A DNA stretch of 64,000 nucleotides from positions 7,501 to 71,500 of the forward strand of contig ADNK01002829.1 of assembly GCA_000320545.1 (NCBI GenBank), read 5' to 3'. Shown piece after piece: positions 1 through 11,786 of this stretch. A program made the position numbers and the translations under genes. The stretch's first letter is position 1, and each line of letters starts with the position of its first letter. The notes beneath the pieces are model-generated. The model was not told the DNA's origin and made no database searches. It saw nothing but the letters and a program-made list of their open reading frames with translations. The DNA comes from Bigelowiella natans CCMP2755. Taxonomy: Eukaryota > Cercozoa > Chlorarachniophyceae.

Positions 1-255
1 TGTTGTTCCACGAAGTCCTATCCCCTGAGTAATATCGTCAGGTAAGAGGGGAATTAAGAATGATTGATCAGTGCAAGAATAAGTGATGATAGTTGCTATT
101 TGTTACTACTCAGAGCTGTTGGTAGATGATGATGGGTAATAGAATAGATAACTATTGCTGCACATGGAAAACACATGGGAAAAACCAAATACTTCTCATG
201 TTAATGAGTGGTGAGCCATAATCCAGGAATCATAAATACAATTGATAAATTGACA

Positions 256-260
<5 letters not shown>

Positions 261-293
<33 letters not shown>
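261..293. repeat. (AT)n microsatellite
   Basis: An uninterrupted alternating A/T run in the first spacer. It is typical of the microsatellite load of this window outside the TpA-poor islands. Confidence 0.95.
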
Positions 294-299
<6 letters not shown>

Positions 300-697
300 A
301 TATACTACATTTATAAACACCTGCGGAAGGCCAGGGGTGCCTTCTTTTGGAAATGCGTCTGTGAAAACTTATACAAAAATTAACTAAGTGATACAGAAAT
401 TTGTTGAGAGAGAAATAATAATGAAGATGATAATGATGGTGATGATGATGATGACAATTTTATCAGCGTATAAATGTAGAATTAGCCAAATATATGTTAT
501 ACCTGGAGTTGTACCCCTGCCCTCAGCTGGCCACATCGCTGCAGGAGTGCCTTCAGTAGGCCACATTAACCCTTGTAGAACAGCGACAGTTGGTGATGAT
601 GATGATGATGATTATTTTTTTAAAGGGAATTTTGTCAAAGCTCATATCCCTCACTTACATGTCACTTGGTTCTGAATGTGTAAATGTAACTATACTC

Positions 698-716
698 CCT
701 CCCCCCCCCCCCCCTA

Positions 717-789
<73 letters not shown>
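698..789. repeat. Compound C-tract, (TC)n and (TG)n microsatellite
   Basis: A poly-C run passes directly into (TC)n and then (TG)n. A very similar C-tract plus dinucleotide compound array occurs on the other strand at 52801-52908. Confidence 0.95.
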
Positions 790-791
<2 letters not shown>

Positions 792-1003
792 CTATCTCTC
801 TCCTCTCTCCGTTGTCTTTATCCAAAAGGATCCACGAACGATAATTTTATGCATAAGACGGCGAACGTAATTAAATTTACAAAAGATATGGACTCGGCTA
901 TTCTTTACATATTTTGTACCCACACACTAATAATTGCTTAACACTAGACCCAATGCATGTGCCGTTATTGCATTTCAGATTATCGTTGTGTGTTTCTTGT
1001 GTG

Positions 1004-1372
1004 TTAAATATCAAGATTTGTACCCGGTGAAGCCGATGGCAGGCCACCCCACATAGGGGATTCTTTTTGCATTGCTGACGGTGGTGGTGCTGCTGGTGGT
1101 GGTGCTCTCTGTAATGGATGATTAGGTGTTTCACTGTGGAAAAATCCTCCTTGGGGAGGAGGATAGTAAGGTTGCCTAAATCGATGAAAATCTTCGTTAT
1201 TGGCAGCTGTATAAGTCCCGTTGTGAATCATGGAAGAGGCCACAAGAGGACGACGACGTCGATAACAGTTGCTAATTATCGATACGATGCCAATTGTTCC
1301 GCAAACGATGGTCGATAGAGTGGCGATAGAGGCTGCTCGCCTCCTACTTGGAGGATGCTTTCTTCTAATCAT
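1004..1372 (-). CDS. Possible small single-pass membrane protein
   Basis: An ATG-started open frame of 122 codons. The N-terminus is basic (MIRRKHPPSRRR), followed at about residues 16-36 by a hydrophobic stretch containing STIVCGTIGIVSIIS, then a basic stop-transfer patch with RRRR. The rest is rich in proline, including a PPPQGG stretch and PPPAAPPPS. That is the look of a small type III or tail-exposed membrane protein with a cytosolic proline-rich tail. I recognise no family. No intron is needed. The next confirmed gene, the PPR-like gene, lies 2.4 kb away on the same strand. Chance is a real alternative, since the frame is short. Confidence 0.4.
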   Translation of the reverse strand: MIRRKHPPSRRRAASIATLSTIVCGTIGIVSIISNCYRRRRPLVASSMIHNGTYTAANNEDFHRFRQPYYPPPQGGFFHSETPNHPLQRAPPPAAPPPSAMQKESPMWGGLPSASPGTNLDI

Positions 1373-3747
1373 CTAAGCTTCTAGCAGTCATGGTTTTTGC
1401 AGCAGCGAAGTCTTCCTTTCTATTCTCCTTCTAGTTTGGTCACCAGAAAGTTGTTAGCACTCCTGGCCGTCGCTTTGAAAACGTTCTCCTGGGTGATAGA
1501 TAGAAGGGTGTTAGGAACAACAATCAACCCTATCGCACTCTCCCCTTAGTAGGTAGGTGGCGAAGAGGAGAATCACTTTATTGTTACTCGTAACTAGCTT
1601 ATTATTAGCTCATCATTGTTGACACTACTAGGAACCAACAACATCCTACAATCAGTACGTACAACATGTACATGTCATGTAAGCTTGGAACTGTGAGTTG
1701 TAGTTCTCTTTTTTTCTCAAGATTGCAGGTGGATGTTTTAGGGTTTGATGTAAGACTAGAATGTCAATCACAATTGAGGCTTGTCAACGAATGAATTACG
1801 ATTCGTGCTCCTGACATCCTTTATTGTTAGAAAAGATGCAGAGAATCGGTGAGACATTCTCCTCTTGCGACAAGGGTCGCAATGACAAATTCTGCTTGTG
1901 TCGTCGACCTGCCTGTGATGAACTGAGGATGAACAAACCTTGAACGAAGTCAGCGTGCAGCCGGCCGATGCCGTGAGAACATGCCTCAGTTTCCCGCGGC
2001 GGCCCAGTTGTTGACGAGCTGGCGAGGAGGCAGGAAACGTGGGTGAGTCCGTGTTCCTGGTGATCCTCTGAACTGCACCACCGGGGCCACTTCGTTCGAT
2101 CACTCACTCACTCGCTAGCTCGCTAGCTCGAGGTTGGCAACACAGCGAACTCCGCAGCACGAGTCCCTTTGGCTTCACACGCACACTTCTTCTTCTTTCC
2201 TCCTTCCATCCACTTCTCATTCTTTTTCGTTCTTCTCCTTTTTCTTCTTCTTCTTTCACTTGTTCAGCTGCACTTGCCTTCACTCACTCTGCTGAAACAG
2301 TCTGGCAGTGTTCTGATGACTCTCTTGACTGAAGCGTGCAAAGGGCACCAGCTCACTCACGCACTCGCTCAGTCATCACTTCTTTTTTTCGATGACGTTC
2401 CTCTCGCTGCACCAATGGACCAGTGGAAACAATTCCTCATCCGTTCGCAGTTCACGCACAAGGCAGCATCAAGCCACAGCATGATGTCGATCGCATCATC
2501 TGTTGTGTTTGTTGATGTTGCTTCGAGTCGCATCGGTCACATCACACGCAGACAGTGCCTACATGCACGACGCAAAGCGAAGCCTGCATGTGCTGTGCAG
2601 CATTCGCGACTCATGATGCAATTTGTTGCACACACTCGTCTGCTGCAACACATGTTGACCAGCGCAGGTCAGAACTGTGTGACAGAACAATTGCACATTC
2701 GATCGATCACTGTGCAATGCGTGCAAGTAGCTGCATGCATTACATCGCACCATTGTTGTGATGAGACCGATGTCAGTGAGCACTAGCTTCATTGTGATGC
2801 GTCACATTGATGTCATGTTGTTGCTCGAAGAAAATCCTCTCATCCTCCAGAGCATTCTACATGTCAGTAGCGGCCTCGATCACTTGTCAAGCGTGCTAGC
2901 TAACGCTTCGATAGTCCTCATCATCTTGCCGTGTTTGTAATGAGGATCTAGATGATGGATGATTGCTAGTTCTATCATCTGCAGCATACACTTCGCTGCC
3001 ATAAATACACACGCCTCAGACGATACTATTCCGCTTTAGGACCCATTCTCTATCCGGCATTGCCATCATGAGTAGATGAACAGATAGTTTGCCCACTGTG
3101 TATGGCCGGCCTATAATTTCCTCAAGCTTAGGCTCTCCAGAGCCGTATTCATGTACTGCTGCTGCTACTACATGTTCCTAACTTACAACGCTCATATGAA
3201 TTTTTCTTCCGATCGAATAGTTTTTTTAAATTTTTCTTGCTGGTGCACACGTTGCTCCTGTTCGATAAATAAGTAGAAAACTATGACCCACGTATCATCA
3301 TCATCATCATCATCATCATCAAATGCTAGTATTCATAATAAGCACACATGGAAATATATAATTTATTATTACGAGTTGTTGAACTTTTTCGAACATCCAG
3401 GAGCACTCTTTCAACACCTTATTGACGAGGATAGTAGCAAGAACGACATAATAATAAATAACTATTGTGATACACCACCCTCAACATGCTGATGAATGGG
3501 GAATGCTTGCTATTAAATTGTTCAAATCATCATCATTATCATCATCACGACCAAGCGTCTTTCTTACCATGAGATCTGACAAGAAGAGATTAAGATTTCT
3601 GCTGCTCGAATCCGGTCCTTTTGCAACATTTACATTCACTCGTATCAGAAAGACAACTGTTTGTTCTAACTCGACGCAGCCACACCTTCTTCAAATTACC
3701 GATCAATGTCGTTAAACTCTCATAATAGTGTTTCCATCTTTCTTCTT
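1373..3747. other. Spacer with a TpA-poor island and microsatellites
   Basis: From about 1836 to 2557 TpA is nearly absent. I count two CTAG sites near 2115-2125 and no other TpA until 2558. The tract is rich in TG and CA, like the larger islands at 8-10, 25-26 and 29.5-30.6 kb. Around 2101-2125 there are short CACT and CGCTAGCT tandem units. (TCA)n runs occur at about 3295-3320. A 205-codon open frame at 2169-2786 is mostly an artefact of the missing TAA and TAG and I do not call it a gene. Confidence 0.5.
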
Positions 3748-5773
3748 CTATCTAGTAGCGTTGTATATTCCACCATATTCTTCTTCATGTTTATAACCTG
3801 TAGCTGTCGTTGGTGTGAGTTTCTGGTTGTAAAGTTGGGCCAAGCTTTGAACAAGACTTAAATCGTTGAATGCGGAGTTGGCGTACTCGATAGCGTAGCC
3901 AATTGTATGAATTTGCACCTCCTTAACACCGTCTCTAGAAAGAAGCAGATCGAAGGCTAAGTCCACTCTCCCTGCAAACATAAAACCACGAAAGATCGTA
4001 TCGATAGCAATATGATCCAAATCTCCTCGGGCACGATATATTTCGATCATGTGTTGTAGTCTTCTCCACTCTCCATGAATCGCATATATTCTTGTTGCAG
4101 TATGGTAAAGTCTCTTATCATAGGGACATAGCCTTCTAGCTTCTTCGAAGATGCTAAGAGCAATGTCTGGTTGATTTGAATTAGCCAACATGACAGCACA
4201 TACAAGTCCCTGGTTGATGCTCCTCCCATTAGCTCTCTCTTGCACAAGTTTCAAATAAGCTGGTAATTCCTCATTATTTTGCTTCAAATAAACCGCCAAG
4301 AGCATGACACTAAACCAAGAAAGATCACGATGTTGAGGATCTAAGGTTGACCATAGGTCAAGGGCCAATTCTATTGCGTTAAAGCATTTGCCTTGCATGC
4401 AGAGAATTTGGAACATAGCCTGGGACATCTCGGGGGGGGGATTGGTGATGCTTTTCACAACATCTAAAGCAAGCAGTGGGCGTTGACACAAAATGGCAAC
4501 GTTGCACACTTTTGTCGCTAAATCGGGGGAATCATCAAACAAGGAGGGATGACCGTACGTAGAGATAAGATTTTGAACATGGTTTATCCTGTGCTTTGCG
4601 GCGCTTTTACGTATGGCAACCAAGGCACGTTTTTCGAAGGCTTTTTTGTTCAGACTTGGGGAAATCGTAAACTTCTTATTATCCGTGACGGCGTCTTTGA
4701 GCCAAGGAATAGCAAGATCTGACCTATCATGCCGCAAGCAAGTGTCGATTAGAGTCAGAATCAAATCCTGGCTTAATGCTACGACGTTGTTGGCAATATT
4801 TCCCTTGGGAGCAGGCTTTATTTTAGAGGAAGAAGAGATGTGAGCTTTGAGTATATTACAGGCTCTTGCAGGCTTGTTAACCACGCAGAGCATATGTATT
4901 TCTAATTCTATACGCATTGTCGGGCAGTCTATGCCGCTGACGATTTCCTTCGCGCTTTCCAGGTCAAATTGACTTATTGTTAATGCCAATTCTCCCAACT
5001 CGTTTTTGGAAAGAGACGACGATTTAATGCCTTTCACTCCAGATTTTGGTATTTGTGCTCCTAGATGAAACCTAACGTACAATCTCCAATGATTGATTTT
5101 TTGTCCTTGAGGGTTTTCCTCACATATTTCCCCCCAAATGTTATCGAATTCAGTAGCGCTGAAGTTATGATGCAGAGAGATCGTTAGTATTGTATCCTCA
5201 TTTTTTTCGGGAAATTGATGGCATGTTAGATCACCTTCCCTCTCGAATTTTTTCTGCTTCTTCTGAATCTTTAGCTTGACGCAGCTGGTCCTCTAACTTC
5301 TTGACAACTTTTTTTAAAGAGTAGTTGGAGTTTCCTGTCTTTGCTTCACGATCAGAATAATCTCTTTTGCGACCTTCTTTCATTTCAACATCAGCTTGTG
5401 ATGAATGTGCTCCTGGATCACCGATGTTCGCTTTTTTTTGTGAATATTCGATCCCGTCCACCACCAGACTAGATCCATTATCAATATCATCATCACCATC
5501 ATTATCTCCATGAACATCATTAGCAGCAGTTTCTGCACATCCAGTTCTGCTGGAATCGTTTTTTTTTATATCAGATGTACCAGTTGTACAAAATAATCTA
5601 AATTCGAGGGACGATTTTCTTTTAAGTCCATGTATGAGCTCTAGCTTGGATGCCACAAGTGCCGAGGACCCTATTGGTGACCTATTCCTAATCATAGGCA
5701 CACTCACTGAGCGTCCCAATGGAGAGGCCCGAATGAGACTTTTCCTTGAGTCGATCAGGGAGCGACGCATCAT
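3748..5773 (-). CDS. PPR-like helical-repeat protein, probably mitochondrial
   Basis: Two exons, 5773-5235 and 5158-3748, giving about 650 residues. The 76-nt intron 5234-5159 has GT and AG ends and an ATACTAAC branch-like site. Splicing is phase 2 and removes an in-frame stop. The start is the first of two adjacent ATG codons. The N-terminus (MMRRSLIDSRKSLIRASPLG) is rich in R and S with few acids, as in mitochondrial presequences. An acidic low-complexity region and a short coiled coil follow, and then about 450 residues of paired helices with PPR-like spacing, for example repeats starting near QAMFQILCMQGKCFNAIEL and YHTATRIYAIHGEWRRLQ. PPR proteins bind organelle RNA, and that role is inferred from fold only. 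TPR-like is the alternative. The gene diverges from the thiolase. Confidence 0.7.
5159..5234 (-). other. Intron with TACTAAC branch site
   Basis: This 76-nt intron of the PPR-like gene shows the spliceosomal signals clearly: donor GTGATC, branch-like TACTAAC about 30 nt before the acceptor, and acceptor CTTCAG. It served as a guide for intron calling elsewhere in the window, where CTAAC often occurs. Confidence 0.8.
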
Positions 5774-6313
5774 TATCTTGGTTGCCTTTGGGATTCTCTC
5801 TTGCGGCTGTCAGTCAGTGGTGAGACCCTCACCTTTCCAACCAGGTACCATGCGAGATGATCAGGTGCCGTATAAATTCAGAATTGTAATACAGTAACCC
5901 CAAAGCGATGTCCGAAGTTGGAAGTTCGAAGCAGATATTTTGTTGTCAAGTTGTCCTTGTCGTCGTAAAAAAAGAACAAGTTTTGAAGGAGATTTTTTAT
6001 CTAAATTCATACTGGTGTTAAGTCAGGTAGAATCACGTAAAGTTTTTGTTGGGAAAGAAAGAGGGGTACCCACGTTTCTTGATGATTGGTTTGGTTTTTT
6101 GTCGGCGCAAGTAGGTATGTAAAGGGAGTACATAAGTCAAACACAAGCACCCTTTGACTTGTTAAACTACGCCTAATTTCTCGATATATCATGATTTTCT
6201 TTGGTATCCAAAAGAATTCCATGTATTTTCGATTCTACGATCATTTTGAATCCCATTAAAATGAACCCTTTATATCTGAAGTATTGCTTTCACGGCCCTA
6301 ACAAATCTTCCCC

Positions 6314-7711
6314 ATGCATCGCCTTCAACGTGTCCTTTCACATCTTGAATCCAACACGCAAGCGAAGTTGGCCAGCAATGCGTCCGAAGAAGAGGTTGTT
6401 ATTGTTTCTGCTCTTCGCACGCCCATTGGTAGAGCGAGAAAAGGTGGATTCCGCGACACCCACGTCGAGGACATGCTTGCACCTGTACTTGAAGCCGTGA
6501 TTAAGCAATCCAAGTTGTCTCCAAGTATGATCGGTGACGTTGTCGTCGGTTCTGTACTGGGTAAAAATGTGCAAAGGGCAAATGAAGCTCGCATTGCATG
6601 TTTCATGGCGGGCCTCCCTCACGAAGTTCCGGTACGTTCGAATTTTATGTCTACAACACACTTGATGCGCAACACACAATCAAAGTATGTCCTCTTTATA
6701 ATGAACCAAAAAATGATTTTTAGTGTATACTGATGTGAAATAAAAACAATATAACTCATATAAGACTCTTACGTGAATGGTAAGGTGCATGTTGTCAATC
6801 GACAATGTTCAAGTGGACTGCAAGCTATTGCACATGTTGCAGCGGCGATAAAATCCGGATATTATGATGCTGGCATTGGTGCTGGAGTTGAATCTATGTC
6901 CTCTGCTGTTATGGGTTGGCAGGGTAAGATAAACCCCAAAATCTTTATGGATCCAAAAACAAAGGCTTGCTTACTACCAATGGGTATCACTTCTGAGAAT
7001 GTTGCTAAGAAGTTTGGGGTCCAACGAAAGGAAATGGACCAGCTTTCGGCCCTATCTCATCAAAAGGCAGCGCGCGCAACCGAATCCGGACGCTTCCAAA
7101 ATGAAATTGTTCCTATCAAAACAACTGTGAAGGATCGAAAAACGGGGAAAGAGCTGAAAGTAACAGTGAGCGCAGACGAGGGTATTCGAAAAACCACAAC
7201 TCCTCAAGTGCTAGCACGTCTTCGTCCAGCTTTCGACAAGAAAGGATGTACTACCGCAGGAAACTCAAGTCAAGTCAGTGACGGAGCTGCAGCTGTTGTA
7301 TGCGTCAAAGGAAGCTTAGCAAAAGCGATGGGACTCAAGCCTCTTGGAATTTTCAAAGGATTTGCAGTTGCTGGTGTTCCTCCGGAGGTAATGGGAATTG
7401 GTCCCGTCCCTGCTATCCGAGCAGTCTTGAAACAGACAGGACTCTCAATCAAAGATATTGATCTCTTCGAGATCAATGAGGCTTTTGCCTCGCAAGCTTG
7501 CTACTGCGTCAAGGAACTCGGTATCGATATGGACAAGGTTAATGTGAATGGCGGTGCAATTGCAATAGGCCACCCACTAGGAATGACTGGAGCTAGAATG
7601 ACAGCTACTTTGCTCCATGAGATGAGAAGACGGGGTGCAAAATATGGAATTGTTTCGATGTGCATTGGATCAGGAATGGGAGCAGCAGCTGTTTACGAAT
7701 GTACATATTAA
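6314..7711 (+). CDS. Peroxisomal 3-ketoacyl-CoA thiolase with PTS2 signal
   Basis: Two exons, 6314-6631 and 6785-7711, joined in phase 0 (intron GTACGT to TAAG), giving 414 residues. It is the last enzyme of beta-oxidation, cleaving 3-ketoacyl-CoA to acetyl-CoA and a shortened acyl-CoA. The N-terminus carries RLQRVLSHL at residues 3-11, a perfect match to the PTS2 consensus R-L-x5-H-L for peroxisomal import. Thiolase signatures follow in order: VIVSALRTPIG, RQCSSGLQA with the acyl-accepting cysteine, NEAFASQ, NVNGGAIAIGHPLG with the catalytic histidine, and SMCIGSGMGAA with the second catalytic cysteine. Length and motif order match plant and animal peroxisomal thiolases rather than mitochondrial ones. 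It shares about 540 bp of upstream DNA with the divergent PPR-like gene. Confidence 0.95.
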
Positions 7712-8459
7712 GTTTATGGGTAAGTCATCATAGCATCAAGGATTTTTATAATTTTAGCTATTTACTCCTATTTGAGAGGCTTAGCGTTTTGAGCGATTAA
7801 TGTGTAGAGGGAGTTCGTTCAGTCAGCCTGCATGTATTGCAATTACACAACCACCAGCACTGCTCGGAACCATGCAGTAGCATGCATGTCTATCAAAGCC
7901 AAACATGATTCTGAAATTTCGCTATGATCCTACTCCATGCGCATGTGCTATGGGGCATGCTCATCAGCACAAACATGCAAATGTGTGTGTGCACAATGCA
8001 ACGCACGTGAGTGCGAACCTACTGTGGCTAGATAGCTACGTGTTTTTTGCATCACACTTGGCATCTAGCTGCATGCTAGCATGGTGTTGCTCGCTAAAAG
8101 TGACAGTGCATGTGCAAATTGAGAGAAAGGGAAGCGACAGTTGTCGCGCCTTCGGTTTGTGCATTCATCGCTTGCGTGGGAGTTGGCATGCTGTCAATGT
8201 CCTTGTTGATTGTCTGAACTTGCTTTGCCTGCATGGCAGCAGGCGCGGTGCGATGATGCGACGCGGCATTGAAACCATTCGCATGCAGAACGGCCGCAGC
8301 CGGGCTGTTGTCCTTGAACTCTTCGTCAAGGCAAGCTGCGTGCTTCGGAATGGGTGACGCTGATCGGTCAGCGTGCCGCGGTGGTGGATCTGAGGTGCTG
8401 CGCACGTGTGCAGAAGCCCGCGTGTCGCAGGGTTGAAGTTGAGACGCACACGCACTGTT

Positions 8460-8585
8460 GCATGCAACCGATTCGTTCTGCATCACGTGCAGCTGTCGAT
8501 TGTTGCAGCAATGTGCGCCCTCGCATGCAACCGATTCGTTCTGCATCGAGTGCAGCTGTCGATTGTTGCAGCATTGGGCGTGGTG
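8460..8585. repeat. 63-bp tandem duplication
   Basis: Two units with a period of 63 start at 8460 and 8523. Both begin GCATGCAACCGATTCGTTCT and both contain GCAGCTGTCGATTGTTGCAG. They differ by a few substitutions. They lie within the TpA-free island. Confidence 0.9.
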
Positions 8586-8826
8586 CAATGTGGTCTCGTG
8601 TTGAGAACTGAAGTCGCATGAGTCGTTGAGTTGCATTGTTGTTTGGTCCTTGAGTTGCTTTGTCACTTGAACGTTTGAGTTCCAATGTCACTTGGTCGTT
8701 TGAGTTCTGATTGTGCTTGGTTGCTTGCTTGTGCAGTTGAGTTCTGATCTCAATGTGTCACTTGGACTTTTGAGTTCTGTCGAGATGTGTCTGAATTGTT
8801 GCAATTGCGACTTGAGTGAAAAGCTG

Positions 8827-8886
8827 TCAGCTTTTCACTTTTGTCATGTCGCAATGTCAGCTTTTCAATTTTGTCATGTCGCCACT
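8827..8886. repeat. 30-bp tandem duplication
   Basis: Two copies of a unit starting TCAGCTTTTCA and ending TTTTGTCATGTCGC lie 30 bp apart. Degenerate GTCACTTG and TTTGAGTTC words recur through the preceding 200 bp. Confidence 0.8.
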
Positions 8887-11170
8887 TGCGAACTTTCTGA
8901 GAAACTTCTGCGCGGAGAGTTTTTCATTGTGCCGTGTCGTCCCACGTGGAGTGTCGTGCTGGTGCGTCCGACACGCACGTGCAGCTCCGTTGGCACGCCT
9001 TGTGTGTCTTGTCGCACTTGAGCGGACAGCTGCATCGTGGCGCCATGCATCGCAGCGCCACACAGTGTTGGAACGCTTTGCGTCCAGACCGCGATGCAAC
9101 GAAGCATGTGGTTCAGAGCAGCAGCAGCAGCGCCAGAGCGCAACTTGTTGGGCGTCGTCGTTTGCGAGCTGCGACAAGCAACCAGCACGAAGCGAATGAG
9201 CTGGCAAGAACGCAGTTGCGAAGTGCACGCACGAGTGGTGCGTGTGTGGCAGCACACGTGACTTCGGTGAACGACTGCGACAACAAGACAACACGTGCAG
9301 TTGCTGTTGACTGATGAGAGCTCACCCCCTCGCACACCCCACGCCCAATGCAACACAAACCCGTGCCGAATTGCTTGCAGAAAATTGCACGGAGGGCTTG
9401 AAAATTTGAAAACGGCGCAGAGTTGAGCACTGAACTCAAGCATTTTCGAAAAGTGCACACTCAGACCTTTCTTTTGACGTGCTGGAACCTCCACGAAAGG
9501 CGCTTCTTGCACGCGTCCCAGCGCTGCAAAAAAGCAAGTTGCCCCTGCTGTGCCTGCTCGCTGCGCAACAGGAGCGTTGCCTTCCCGCGTGAGTGCGTGT
9601 TTTTGATGAAAATTGTTTCAGAAGGGTTCTCTGAACGTGTGTGAAATCGTCGATTTTGACGCGGAATGTGAGCAATTTGGCGAAAACAAGATTGTTCCTT
9701 GTGGGAGGTCTTTCACATTCAGATGTTGCACTTGAACAATCCTGGAATCTCCCAAGTGCCCTGCACGCGTCGTTCAATTTTTCTTGGTTTTTCCGACAGC
9801 GAGCAAGTCTGTGCTGTGCATGCCAGCATGCGGCAATGCACGCTTGTTCCAGCGTGCGATCTCAGCTTGATTTTTCAAATTCGCGCAAGCGTTGAACTTG
9901 CTCAAAATGCATGTGTCAAGCGCGCGCGCACTCACAACGCATTGGATGGCATTTTTTTGCTTCTCGTGCTTCATTGATTGTCACAAAAGTGCACTAGCGC
10001 GCGGAAACGCGCGCAGCAACAACGCGCATTGCGCATTCTCGAAATCATCATTTTCACCCCTTGGCACGGCTTGCTAGACGAGTCATTTGTGCAGAGCGTG
10101 CCCTTGTCGAGCCCTCTGCATCTGAATCGTCCATTGATGCGTGCTGCGACACATCGTGTGCAAGTTGGGTTCAGGTGCAATCGCCTGCATGATGATCAGG
10201 ATGAGAACGCATCACCAACGTGTTGCATGTGCGGACAATCGTGTCGTCTTCAACTAGTCAACACAGATTTCAGACAGCCAACTGTCCCCATCGTCCCACC
10301 TCGCTGCAGGAGAGCTGTGCGTTCGCCTGCGCATGCATCGCGCACCGCCGCCCACTGTCCTACATCCTCCAATGCTCCAACGCACAGCACACGCACCGCG
10401 ACCTGCATGAGCACATGCACATGCGCCGCCATGCGCATCAGCTCATTTAGCGCTTTGCGTGCGTGACACGTGCGGTGCACAGACAGTGATGACAGTACCA
10501 AGAAGCACAGCGGGCGCTTTGGAATGTGTGATGCATGCATGTGGACTTGCTCGCTCGTTGCATTGCAATGCAAGTCATTGCTTGCATGTCTAGTGCGTTG
10601 TGTGTCGATCCTTCGATCTAGCCTACTCTAGTAGTGTCTAGACATGGCCATGCATGTCTACATGTGGCTGCAATGTTCAGCAGTAGCCATGTGGTCAATT
10701 GTGCGTACCAGTGTAGTGAAGCATGCCATGTCATGCGCATGCACTGCGCAGCGTGCATCATGACTCACTCATTGTAACAATGCCTGGACGACGGCGACAT
10801 GAGGCTTCATTGTGTCGAAGGCATCCAGTAGCAAACATTACGCACATGCGCGCGCATGCAATGACCACCGCCAACACTTGCTAGAACGACGAGATGTGCA
10901 CACAGTGTGTAAATCATGCATCAGTCTCAAATGTATGATAATGATGATGGCATCACATGGTGGATGACACATGAGTGCATCCACACACATAATGCTGACG
11001 CCAGAAAATCTTAAGATGCTCTCAACGTGTAAATCTTTATTTTTGTTGACATGATTTGCCATGAATCAACTAAGAATGCATATGTGAACTGACAGAAAAC
11101 GGACCGGCATTTAAATGTACCTGGTCTCAAACCCAGTCTGTGGCATGTAGCAAAACGTTGACAAGGACAT

Positions 11171-11786
11171 TTATTGGTATGATCCTCCGAAACGGCACTT
11201 GTCTACGACAGGAGAAAGCATCACTGAGTACGGATCTTCTGCTTTTTTCATACCAATATCATTTTTCTTCGGAGACAAGTCGATGAGTAGTCCAGATCTC
11301 TTTGTTTGAAGCGGCGTAGGAACGTGGGAGTAGAGGCTATCAGAGAAGGATATTATGGCTTTTCCTGAAAACTTAGGTACCTCTACTGATAGCAGCGGCA
11401 ACTCTCTCCACCCCTTTCTCCTACTTAGGAGGGGAGTGCCTTTTTTTCCCCTTCCAGAAGGTGTTCTAGGTAATGCCGATCTCGAGGTCACCTCAAAGCA
11501 TGGTGTGGCAATTGGTAACCGAGGAAAAGATTTGGAAGCCTTTCTTTCATGAAGAGACTCTACGTCCATGTTACATATTTCCTGTATTTGTTTGCTTTTT
11601 TGGAGACGTAATAGAATTCCTTGCTCCATACAGCAGATCAAAGCCTGGATGAAGGGGCTCCACTTGTGGAACTGACAACCTTCACGAGCATTCTGATGTT
11701 TAAAATCGTGAAGAGGTTTTGAGATGTCTGCTGCGTGCTGCGTGCTGCGTGGTGTAGAGGTCCGATCGGTTCCGAGAACGTTGGTG
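11171..11786 (-). CDS. Unrecognised protein, C-terminal exon
   Basis: The frame is open from 11791 to the TAA at 11171, about 204 codons, with no ATG before 11629. A plausible acceptor (AAAATAG) puts the exon start at 11786, so this is probably the last exon of a gene whose 5' part I cannot place. The reading is complex and not repeat-like, for example NAREGCQFHKWSPFIQALI near the start, a basic middle with RTPSGRGKKGTPLLSRRKGW, and KRSGLLIDLSPKKND near the end. The TP and SP dipeptides next to basic residues would suit a phosphorylated nuclear or cell-cycle protein, but I recognise no domain. It is convergent with the TpA-free island and points away from the megasynthase. Confidence 0.5.

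Larger units (their letters stand above)
1..1003. other. Spacer with microsatellites, no gene seen
   Basis: I see no supportable gene here. The stretch holds an (AT)n run at about 261-293, ATG-type trinucleotide repeats near 420-455 and 592-610, and a compound C-tract, (TC)n and (TG)n run at about 698-789. The short open frames are low-complexity readings of these repeats. Confidence 0.6.
7712..11170. other. Large non-coding TpA-free island
   Basis: No gene is recognisable on either strand over 3.4 kb. From 8097 to 9994 I find no TpA at all, and from 9995 to 10600 only a handful. TG, CA, CG and GC words dominate (TGCATG, CACGTG, GCGCGC). TAA and TAG cannot occur in such DNA, so many open frames over 70 codons appear on both strands, but none has a known domain or steady reading. 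Short tandem duplications are present, notably a 63-bp unit at 8460-8585 and a 30-bp unit at 8827-8886. Microsatellites, common elsewhere, are absent. Confidence 0.75.

Noticed and set aside
2169..2786. 205-codon ORF with a hydrophobic start
   Set aside because: The start is a T/C-rich low-complexity tract and the rest lies in TpA-poor DNA. No family or codon pattern supports it.
8097..9994. CpG methylation decay as the source of excess TG and CA
   Set aside because: CpG is plentiful in the tract, and decay does not remove TpA.
8090..10580. Many long open reading frames on both strands
   Set aside because: They overlap in up to six frames, have no domains, and arise because TAA and TAG are impossible where TpA is absent.
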